Positions 1 to 6,433 of a DNA stretch of 18,925 bases are shown piece after piece (position 1 is the stretch's first letter; each line of letters opens with the position of its first letter). The stretch lies in NCBI GenBank assembly GCA_900766125.1, contig CAAFUD010000204.1, positions 1 through 18,925 on the forward strand, given 5' to 3'. Under the pieces are notes generated by a model. That model worked only from the letters and a program-made list of their open reading frames with translations. It searched no databases and was not told the DNA's origin. A program made the translations under genes and the position numbers. Source of the stretch: an uncultured Veillonella sp. (GTDB lineage: Bacteria; Bacillota; Negativicutes; Veillonellales; Veillonellaceae).

Positions 1-1289
1 AAATCTACTTCGCCCTTATATGTATCACCCAAGTTTGAAATCTTCGCATCAGAGGCGATTCCTGCTAGTGCTGGCAAATACTTTCGATTCGCATCGTATT
101 TATAATAGATTGTATGTATATAAAGATTATGTGCATCTTGCGTGCTAAATCGCCACTCACTAATACCATCTTCATATTCAAATGTTACCAGCACACCAGG
201 AACACCATCATTCCATATATACGTATGGCTACCACTACGCATATTCTTTCTAGCTTTTAACTGTGCTTCAGAGATTGTGACAATGTCAACAAGATTAGCC
301 CAGATTTCCCCCTTATGCTCAACAGGATATACTTCTATCATCTGCGAAATACCTGTAGGATCCTTATATATTTTAATATGCTCATTACCGGATGCTTCCT
401 CAACGGCATCATTTAATACCCGATAATTATAGTTATTAAAGCTTTCAAAATGACTATCCTTATTTAACCGTTCTAATGAAGTAATATTAGGCACAATGTA
501 ATTAGCGATAATATCTTCGATGCCTCGTTTACCAATACCGCGCTCGCCATCTTCTCTAACCATCAAGGTAAGTACATATTGCGTATCAGGCTCATTATTT
601 AAGGCAAAAGAAATATCATTTGCCACAAAGGTAGGATCGCCTTTAGTTTTCATGGTACTCCAACGGCCATTAATAACCCTTTCCCCTTTGAAAGTACTAC
701 CATCAATACTGGATATATCAAACATATCTTGATTCATATGTGACCATTGTTCCTGCAATGCAGAACGTACATAGTCTTGCTTCAATTCATTATAGGGTTT
801 GCCCAAATACTGAGCACTTTGCTCATACGGATGATTATCCACAACTAAACTAGTATAAATAAAAGGATGGTTAAATGTATACACCAATGTATTAGTATCT
901 TTCACATTCGGAATAGGGGCAGATTGCGTGCCACCTTTGAAAGCTGGAAACGGCAGTGTATAGGAAAGCCCGCCCTTATCAGTATGCATATGGACTTCGG
1001 TTACAGCATTATATTGGGCACGCCACATAGAATAGTTTAAATTTCTACGCTGCTCAGCATTCATCTCATCAACACGATATAGCAATCTAGTTGCATCACT
1101 AACCTCCGCAACACTAGTAGCATTATAGATTCGTTCATTAAGAATACTATCCATCAAATCGTTCTTATAAAAATCAGCACTAGAATGCTTAACTTTTGCA
1201 TCATACCCAGGCAACTCATTAGCATTGCTGCAACCACTCAAACAAAGTACCGCAATCAAACCACCGAATAACAAAGATTTTCTAAACAT
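1..1289 (-). CDS. Putative lipoprotein, 3' end outside the window
   Basis: An open frame of about 429 codons starts at the ATG at 1289 and runs off the left edge, so the C-terminus is missing. The start is preceded by GAGGAG at a good distance. The N-terminus is a lipoprotein signal peptide: positive MFRK, a hydrophobic stretch, then lipobox L17-S18-G19-C20, so Cys20 should be lipid-anchored after signal peptidase II cleavage and the protein should face the cell surface or periplasm. The mature part is polar, rich in Asn, Asp and Tyr, with no membrane segment seen. I do not recognise a family and assign no function. It lies downstream of a palindrome at 1356-1425 that may insulate it from the genes to the right. 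The reading frame is unbroken over the whole visible length. Confidence 0.85.
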   Translation of the reverse strand, partial: MFRKSLLFGGLIAVLCLSGCSNANELPGYDAKVKHSSADFYKNDLMDSILNERIYNATSVAEVSDATRLLYRVDEMNAEQRRNLNYSMWRAQYNAVTEVHMHTDKGGLSYTLPFPAFKGGTQSAPIPNVKDTNTLVYTFNHPFIYTSLVVDNHPYEQSAQYLGKPYNELKQDYVRSALQEQWSHMNQDMFDISSIDGSTFKGERVINGRWSTMKTKGDPTFVANDISFALNNEPDTQYVLTLMVREDGERGIGKRGIEDIIANYIVPNITSLERLNKDSHFESFNNYNYRVLNDAVEEASGNEHIKIYKDPTGISQMIEVYPVEHKGEIWANLVDIVTISEAQLKARKNMRSGSHTYIWNDGVPGVLVTFEYEDGISEWRFSTQDAHNLYIHTIYYKYDANRKYLPALAGIASDAKISNLGDTYKGEVD

Positions 1290-1355
1290 AAGTTCTCCTC
1301 AATACACACTAACTATATTTTGTATATTGTAATGTACTTATGTAGTAATAAAATG

Positions 1356-1425
1356 ATAACAAAAGAGGTTCCTAATAGTCACCTAGGTGACTATTAGGAA
1401 CCTCTAATCTATTTACTTTTGTTAT
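1356..1425. repeat. 42-bp perfect palindrome nested in 10-bp outer inverted arms
   Basis: Bases 1364-1405 form a perfect 42-bp palindrome without a loop, centred on CCTAGG at 1382-1387. Around it, ATAACAAAAG (1356-1365) is the inverted match of CTTTTGTTAT (1416-1425). On the minus strand the inner stem is followed by TTTTGTTATC and more T-rich sequence, so it could terminate leftward transcription before the lipoprotein gene; it could equally be a cruciform-forming or dispersed palindromic element. The outer right arm overlaps the -35 region of the possible toxin promoter. Confidence 0.85.
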
Positions 1426-1440
1426 TAACAAGACTATATT
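1412..1440 (+). promoter_or_regulatory. Possible promoter of the holin-like toxin
   Basis: TTTACT (1412-1417) and TATATT (1435-1440) are separated by 17 bases, a fair sigma-A-type match. It would give a leader of about 57 nt. A small hairpin, AATCT/AGATT at 1476-1490, directly abuts the Shine-Dalgarno sequence at 1491. The match is modest and promoter-like AT-rich strings are common here. Confidence 0.4.
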
Positions 1441-1503
1441 GGGCTTGAGGCCTCTAAATGGGTCCAGCCTTTGCTAATCTTCTAGAGATTGGCGGTGATC
1501 AAT

Positions 1504-1581
1504 ATGAGTACATACAAAGTGCTATCTTTAATGATTTCATTTGGTATACTTGTGGCGAACATTATTATGGCTGCAAAGTGA
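1504..1581 (+). CDS. Putative holin-like toxin, type I toxin-antitoxin component
   Basis: This 25-codon ORF encodes MSTYKVLSLMISFG followed by a hydrophobic run and an AAK tail. The M-S-T-Y-x-x-L-x-L-M-I-x-F-G pattern resembles the small Firmicute putative holin-like toxins (Hol_Tox type), single membrane-spanning peptides that harm the cell membrane when overproduced and are usually held in check by an antisense RNA. The start is supported by GGCGGTGA at 1491-1498, five bases upstream. It is the only plus-strand gene called and sits alone between two minus-strand genes, with a promoter-like sequence before it and a strong hairpin at 1734-1771 after it. It is shorter than many relatives and ends with only one Lys after the hydrophobic segment. 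The call rests on motif recall, not on a search. Confidence 0.55.
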   Translation: MSTYKVLSLMISFGILVANIIMAAK

Positions 1582-1621
1582 TTGACCTCTAGCTAAAAGC
1601 TAGCTTTCTAATCGTGGCATG

Positions 1622-1656
1622 AAAAAAGGCCCGACATTGAGAGTCAGACCGTTTCT
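1622..1656 (-). terminator. Rho-independent terminator, minus strand
   Basis: Read on the minus strand, GGTCTGAC (1650-1643) pairs with GTCGGGCC (1635-1628) as an 8-bp stem with two G-U pairs and a 7-nt loop, followed by six T (1627-1622). The G-U pairs become A-C mismatches on the plus strand, so it is directional. It could end the helicase transcript, the candidate antitoxin RNA, or both. Confidence 0.75.
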
Positions 1657-1713
1657 TCAATTTTAAAAATCAGAAGCGAAGTCTGGCGTCGAAACCATTT
1701 ATGCCTCACTTTG
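1622..1713 (-). ncRNA. Candidate antisense antitoxin RNA
   Basis: A TATAAT hexamer on the minus strand (plus positions 1720-1725), inside the palindrome GATATAAATTATATC, could start an RNA near 1713 that ends at the terminator at 1622. The product, about 90 nt, would be complementary to the 3' untranslated part of the toxin mRNA if that mRNA runs to the hairpin at 1734-1771. This convergent layout is that of known type I pairs such as TxpA/RatA and BsrG/SR4. The -35 match is poor, so this rests mainly on layout and the terminator. Confidence 0.3.
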
Positions 1714-1733
1714 ATATAAATTATATCATATCT

Positions 1734-1778
1734 AAACAGGGAAAGGAATCATATGATTCTTTTCCCTGTTTTATTGTT
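1734..1778 (+). terminator. Strong hairpin, likely plus-strand terminator of the toxin mRNA
   Basis: Arms 1734-1752 and 1753-1771 form a 19-bp loopless inverted repeat with a single non-Watson-Crick pair (G1745 with T1760). That pair is G-U in plus-strand RNA but A-C on the minus strand. TTTTATTGTT follows on the plus side, whereas the minus side continues TTTAGATATG. This favours a plus-strand terminator, though it also lies about 60 bases past the helicase stop and may act in both directions. Confidence 0.55.
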
Positions 1779-1829
1779 ATAACATTACATATATTCATCA
1801 ATCATATGCCATCTTGATAAAATATCAGC

Positions 1830-3311
1830 TTAAATATCCTCTAAAGTATATATAGGCAAATATCTCTGCACAAATGCAAGGTTTTTATTAAGTTCTGCCC
1901 ATTTAGTAGCATCACCAATAACATAGATGTATTCTTTTGCTCTAGTAAAGGCTACATTTACGTTGTTAGCATTAACCCATTTAATTGCGCCATTAGCAGA
2001 ACCATCACTTTGACAGCCTAACATATAAATAACAACTTTAGCTTCTTTTCCTTGGAATGTATGAACAGTCCCGATATTATCCTTTAACCAACCGCTCTTA
2101 TTATCTTTATCTGTCCAGTTTACAACGTCATCACTAATAGATTGCATATAGGTTTTAAATCCCTGTGCAACACTGGTAAATGGTGTAATGATAAATATAT
2201 CTTTAAATTCTGCATTTCTTGCTCGTAACTTTTGAATCAATTCAAAAGCAATTTGCCCTTGCACTTGTATATATCGATTTTTACCCGTACTAGAATCAAT
2301 ATTGCTTGCATCATATGTTATCCAACAGCTTTCTTTACATGGGTCAATAGGATCATCAGAATCCATGGTCTTATTAATCATAAATCCACCATAAGATAGC
2401 TCATTAGCAACTGTAAACATTGGGTCTTTACAGCGTCTATGAATAACAAGCGGACACCCTACCCAAGATTCAGAGCCATCAAGATTTTTAATAATACCTG
2501 CAAATGGATTTTGTGCATCGGCTAAACTTTGTACAGATAACTCTTTACTCCGATATTTACCAAGACCTTTGCCACCAATTCTTTCTACAAATAAATCCTG
2601 CACAGTTTGTACCGGTTCAATCTGTTTTGGATCACCAACTACTATAGCCTTTTGCGCACGAAATAATGCCCCTACGAGCATATGAGGTGATGCTTGTCCT
2701 GCCTCATCAATAATGATAGTACCTAATGAGCTTTCAGATTTACAGTTAATTAGGAATCTCTCCACAGCAGCAAAAGTGGAAGAGATGACCGGCACGGCAA
2801 TCATCAATGAATTAAGTAATGCAGGGAAAATCATATCAAGGTCAAAGTTTTTCTGTAATTTCTTTCTATCACTTAATGAGCCCCAATACTGACTAAGCAA
2901 TTGCATGTTTTTTCTGAAAGCATCACTCATAACGACAGCCTTTTGTAATTGTAAGGCATCGTATAATAAACGCTCTCTACATTCATTTAAATAATTACAT
3001 ACATATAAGAATGCCGTGTGCGCCTCTGCGCGATCCTCATCAGATAACATTAATTTTGATTCTATATCATCAAAGCAATGTATAGTATCTTTACCACTAG
3101 ATTTTAATGTGCCTAAAATCTCTTGCTGTGTCTTTTCTGCTTTTTGAATAGTACCATCAATATCTTTAATATCAGCTAATAAGCTATCTTTCGTATTGAT
3201 TATAGATTCACGCTCATTAACCAACTGATGTAATGCAGTCAATTGGTCTTTAACAGTTTGAAGCTTAGTGGTCTCTTCTTCAATAACCGATAGCAATGTA
3301 GTATTACTCAT
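1830..3311 (-). CDS. C-terminal part of an interrupted superfamily 1 (Upf1/DNA2-like) helicase
   Basis: This half carries the later helicase motifs. About 130 residues of predicted coiled coil come first, then motif II IIIDEAGQASP (about residue 200), motif III VVGDPKQIEP (about 225), GTVHTFQGKEAKV (about 415) and NVAFTRAKEYIYVIGD (about 450). It has no Walker A. The frame is the same as that of the upstream half, and a single TGA (3327-3329) separates them, so the two look like one ancestral gene of 1,110 codons. The first ATG is at 3311; a TTG at 3320 is possible. Neither has a convincing Shine-Dalgarno, which argues against designed independent translation. Alone it cannot be an ATP-driven helicase. 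It may be a pseudogene fragment, or work in trans with the N-terminal half through the coiled coil. Confidence 0.7.
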   Translation of the reverse strand: MSNTTLLSVIEEETTKLQTVKDQLTALHQLVNERESIINTKDSLLADIKDIDGTIQKAEKTQQEILGTLKSSGKDTIHCFDDIESKLMLSDEDRAEAHTAFLYVCNYLNECRERLLYDALQLQKAVVMSDAFRKNMQLLSQYWGSLSDRKKLQKNFDLDMIFPALLNSLMIAVPVISSTFAAVERFLINCKSESSLGTIIIDEAGQASPHMLVGALFRAQKAIVVGDPKQIEPVQTVQDLFVERIGGKGLGKYRSKELSVQSLADAQNPFAGIIKNLDGSESWVGCPLVIHRRCKDPMFTVANELSYGGFMINKTMDSDDPIDPCKESCWITYDASNIDSSTGKNRYIQVQGQIAFELIQKLRARNAEFKDIFIITPFTSVAQGFKTYMQSISDDVVNWTDKDNKSGWLKDNIGTVHTFQGKEAKVVIYMLGCQSDGSANGAIKWVNANNVNVAFTRAKEYIYVIGDATKWAELNKNLAFVQRYLPIYTLEDI

Positions 3312-3326
3312 TGCTTTCAAAACTGA

Positions 3327-5162
3327 TCAGTTCGTGGCCCTACAGATTTTATCAATAATAGAACGTTTGCCATTTAACTCTATTAGTTTTTCCTCAACAC
3401 TATTTTTATGCTCAATCAACTTTAACAACTCAGCATCTAATGTATCATATTGGCTCAATTCTTCATCGATTGTATGAATTTCCTCTTGTAGCTGATTGGT
3501 TTTAAGCTTTAACTCTTGAATTGATTGGGTGTTCTCTTCATATGTTGTTACATAAGCAAACAATGTTTTCACAAGCTTATACTGAGCCTGAAACTGTCTT
3601 TTTGCACCTTCAAAAGCATCTTGAGCACTACGCATACGCATGATTGAAGACATATCTGAGGATAATACATTTAATGCAGGCATAAAGGTATTGATATTAG
3701 ATTTCTTACCAAGTCTAGCAGAAATTAATCCCCATTGCGTATTACTCTCTGCTAAACGATCAGCTAAAAATGTAAAGTATACCTCACTTGATTTAACATA
3801 TTTATATTTCTCATCTTGAGCGAAACAAGATAAATCAACCTGTTGGTCTGAGAACTCGGGATTAAATAAGGTCGACCCATTAGTTCCCGCTTTTACAGAG
3901 GAAATATTTGGTAATTCTAATGTAATATTTTCAACGGCCTTGTTATTTGATGAAAGTACCAACATGCCATATACGGCAATGTCACTAGGTATAGTATAGT
4001 AAAAAGATGTTCCATCTCGGCCAACAACCTTTTTGAAGATATCATTTACATGATTACTTTCACAAAACTTAGCAGCACACTCAACAATATTATTAGCAAT
4101 TATATCCTTCAATAACGTAGTTTTGCCTGTACCAGGAGGGCCATTAACAGAAAAGATATCTTTAGGATTCTCCTTAGCAATATTAACAGCAATTTGCTGC
4201 ATAAAGGATAAATTAAACTTTGAAGGCCATCGACCATAAGGTAAAACCTTCGGATTATACCACTTGCGCATTTGATCTGTATCTTTTAATAAATCATAAT
4301 GCTCAATATCTTGATTAAGACTATTGATATAAGACAATACCTTATCATTATCCTTTAATGTATCAATATGCTGTAATACCAATTGTAAATCATCAAGGAA
4401 AAAGCTAGATTTTAAATCATTAATAGGCATTGTCTCAGCTTTAACTAGTTGAATCTCCTCTGCCTTAAAGCCACAGTAGCCATAAACATCGCCAGCGCGA
4501 AACATGGTAATCCTCATAGGCTTCAAGATATTCTCTTGTATATACGCATTGATCTCACATGCAGCCCTATCAAGGGATACTTTTTCCTCAGGAAGATTAA
4601 AACTATCTTCGATTAATTTAACAACCTCATCCCAACCATCTAGCTTAATATCTTTAAACTCTACATCAGGCTGAGACATCATTTGATAAATCACCCAAAT
4701 AAAAGGAGCAATTTGAATACTCCCCTCTTTATAGTATCCCTCTGCATCAACAGTAAACGATGCACTATACACATTCCCTAAATATGGTTTTTCAGGATGC
4801 TCAATTTTTAATTTATCAATAAAAGCTTCTAATACTTCTGTACCTTTGACCACACTTAAAAGAACTGCATATTCATCATCTAACACATAGCCTTTTTTAT
4901 CCTTAAAATCATTTATCTCATCAATAATAGAATACTTATAAGAATAATTTGGCAACGGTACTACATAAGTAGAAACATGTGAATTTTTCCAAAAGGGCTT
5001 AATTACAGACTGTTGATAAATAGTAGTTCTATCATTTTCAGTAGTAAATACAAGCTCATTTACATACTTCTTTGGAATTGCTTTATACTTAGGAACCTCT
5101 TTTGGTTGCAAACATTCAAGTGAATACCAATAATTTATAATTTGCTTTGCAGTATCTCTCAT
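3327..5162 (-). CDS. N-terminal part of an interrupted superfamily 1 helicase (Walker A half)
   Basis: The 611-residue product has an N-terminal region of about 300 residues that I do not recognise. It is followed by NGPPGTGKTTLLKDI, a textbook Walker A near residue 340, and a motif Ia-like VLSSNNKAVENI near residue 410. The last 100 residues are strongly coiled-coil (QELKLKTNQLQEEIHTIDEE and onward). The frame stops at TGA 3327-3329 and resumes in the same frame with the Walker B half. Relatives are AAA_11/AAA_12 DNA2/NAM7-type ATPases, which include nucleic-acid helicases and several anti-phage proteins. The ATG at 5162 follows GAGAGGG about 8 bases upstream and a promoter at 5196-5224, so it is transcribed separately from the defence operon to its right. 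Function in this cell is doubtful because of the stop. Confidence 0.75.
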   Translation of the reverse strand: MRDTAKQIINYWYSLECLQPKEVPKYKAIPKKYVNELVFTTENDRTTIYQQSVIKPFWKNSHVSTYVVPLPNYSYKYSIIDEINDFKDKKGYVLDDEYAVLLSVVKGTEVLEAFIDKLKIEHPEKPYLGNVYSASFTVDAEGYYKEGSIQIAPFIWVIYQMMSQPDVEFKDIKLDGWDEVVKLIEDSFNLPEEKVSLDRAACEINAYIQENILKPMRITMFRAGDVYGYCGFKAEEIQLVKAETMPINDLKSSFFLDDLQLVLQHIDTLKDNDKVLSYINSLNQDIEHYDLLKDTDQMRKWYNPKVLPYGRWPSKFNLSFMQQIAVNIAKENPKDIFSVNGPPGTGKTTLLKDIIANNIVECAAKFCESNHVNDIFKKVVGRDGTSFYYTIPSDIAVYGMLVLSSNNKAVENITLELPNISSVKAGTNGSTLFNPEFSDQQVDLSCFAQDEKYKYVKSSEVYFTFLADRLAESNTQWGLISARLGKKSNINTFMPALNVLSSDMSSIMRMRSAQDAFEGAKRQFQAQYKLVKTLFAYVTTYEENTQSIQELKLKTNQLQEEIHTIDEELSQYDTLDAELLKLIEHKNSVEEKLIELNGKRSIIDKICRATN

Positions 5163-5195
5163 TTATCTATACCCTCTCATTAGACTAATGAAAGT

Positions 5196-5224
5196 ATTAT
5201 ACAGGTTGAATAAAGAGATTTCAT
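5196..5224 (-). promoter_or_regulatory. Sigma-A-type promoter of the helicase gene
   Basis: Read on the minus strand, ATGAAA (5224-5219) and a perfect TATAAT (5201-5196) are exactly 17 bases apart. The -10 lies 33 bases before the ATG at 5162, with GAGAGGG between. It sits directly after the terminator at 5232-5262, as expected where one operon ends and the next begins. Confidence 0.65.
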
Positions 5225-5231
5225 GAAAGCC

Positions 5232-5262
5232 AAAAACAGTCCAACTAAAAGTTAGACTGTTT
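5232..5262 (-). terminator. Rho-independent terminator of the defence operon
   Basis: Read on the minus strand, CAGTCTAACT (5259-5250) pairs with AGTTGGACTG (5246-5237), one pair being G-U, around a TTT loop; A-T pairs extend the stem to 13 bp and five T follow (5236-5232). The plus-strand version has a C-A mismatch, so it points leftward. It lies about 210 bases beyond the last gene of the operon, and its 5' flank resembles that of the terminator at 1622-1656. Confidence 0.8.
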
Positions 5263-5474
5263 CATCAATATTTTACAAAATCAAGTATAGTTAATGTATC
5301 GCATTTATTTTTAATAAGTCTTATTATTTTTTATTAGCTGTAGTTCTATATCAACTATTATGTTTCCACTATCTAATTTTAATTCACTACGTAAACTATA
5401 ATTAGATGTAGTAAAAGAAACGTATTAATAAGAATAGCAAAAAGAGGATCAAATAATATCAGAACTATAAGGAA
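5263..5474. other. Intergenic sequence with a possible gene-tail remnant
   Basis: No complete gene is visible between the last operon gene and its terminator. On the minus strand an open stretch of 37 codons (5424 to 5314, stop at 5311-5313) reads like real protein, with fragments SNYSLRSELKLDSGN and IIVDIELQLIKNNKTY. It has no start codon, so it may be the tail of a decayed gene. Another frame holds a hydrophobic stretch that also lacks a usual start. Both may be chance. Confidence 0.3.
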
Positions 5475-6419
5475 CTACATACTCCCTATTTTCTTTAAAT
5501 ATTTGATATAGATATCTTTAAGTCGCACTACATTTTCTAATATTTGTTGCATTAATGTATCATAATTACTCGTATTATCAAAATCTAATCCAGGTATTTC
5601 ATAAACAATCTCTGCTTTCTTAGAGCCATCAGAATTTCGCCAATCTAAACTATGTCCTGCCTCATTTTCAATATCATCCTTAAATTTTTCCAATGAACAA
5701 TATAGGCGTTTATTATCACGAATATAAAGACTGATTTCGATATAATGCTCTTTATTAATAAGTTTAATCTCCATATGTGCTTGACTCGTACCAATAGATA
5801 CCGTCATCCAATGATCCGTATTAGCATTTCTATTTTTTAAAATTGTAATTTCACTACTACTACTATATTCAATTAAACGAGTCCAGAAATCATATCGTGC
5901 AGCCTGCGATCTATTTAGTTCTTTGTTGTCAGACATAACATTTGCGGTCTTAGAAAAATCATTTGGCATCTCAGCAATTTCAAACTTAGGCGCCGGTAAA
6001 GAACTACCAATGCGATACGCCTTCAATTCAATTAAGAAAAAGTTAATATCCTTTGTAGTAGTATGATTCAACCATTCAATAGCGCTCTTATGTTCAGAAC
6101 GCGCTTCCGTAACAATCCAAATAATTGTAGATGCATCTAGACCTGATGCATATGTAATAATTTTACCTAAATGATCATGATTAGATGGTTCCAACTGGTT
6201 TTCAATAATAACAGTTTTTCCAGTATTATCATCTATAGCAACAATATCACACCGATAATTTCCCACAAATTTTTCTACTTCTATATCTGTAAAAGATAAT
6301 CCTAATTCATCACCTAGCAAAGATATATTTTCTTCCTTTGAAAGCCATGTAGAAAAATCATACTGTTCATGTTTCCATAATTCACGTACTAAAACTGATT
6401 CAAGTCTACCAATATTCAT
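5475..6419 (-). CDS. DUF4268 protein with putative PD-(D/E)XK nuclease core
   Basis: The 314-residue product matches the layout of DUF4268 proteins: an N-terminal half with a restriction-nuclease-like core, then a C-terminal DUF4268 part (from about residue 165) with DFWTRLIEY and repeated beta-strand patterns. The possible active site is D58 in YRCDIVAID, then E73 and Q75 in VIIENQLE, so the usual E-x-K is E-x-Q here, as seen in some members of this superfamily. HDHLGKIITYASGLDA (81-96) is the typical segment that follows. ATG 6419 has AGGAG at a normal distance and begins 14 bases after the KAP NTPase stop, so the two are co-translated neighbours. The role is inferred: a nuclease or DNA-binding partner of the NTPase in phage defence. 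It is the last gene of the operon. Stop TAG. Confidence 0.7.
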   Translation of the reverse strand: MNIGRLESVLVRELWKHEQYDFSTWLSKEENISLLGDELGLSFTDIEVEKFVGNYRCDIVAIDDNTGKTVIIENQLEPSNHDHLGKIITYASGLDASTIIWIVTEARSEHKSAIEWLNHTTTKDINFFLIELKAYRIGSSLPAPKFEIAEMPNDFSKTANVMSDNKELNRSQAARYDFWTRLIEYSSSSEITILKNRNANTDHWMTVSIGTSQAHMEIKLINKEHYIEISLYIRDNKRLYCSLEKFKDDIENEAGHSLDWRNSDGSKKAEIVYEIPGLDFDNTSNYDTLMQQILENVVRLKDIYIKYLKKIGSM

Positions 6420-6433
6420 ATAAAATACTCCTA

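Noticed and set aside
142..732. Plus-strand ORFs of 94 and 70 codons
   Set aside because: Opposite the intact lipoprotein frame, without ribosome binding sites or family features.
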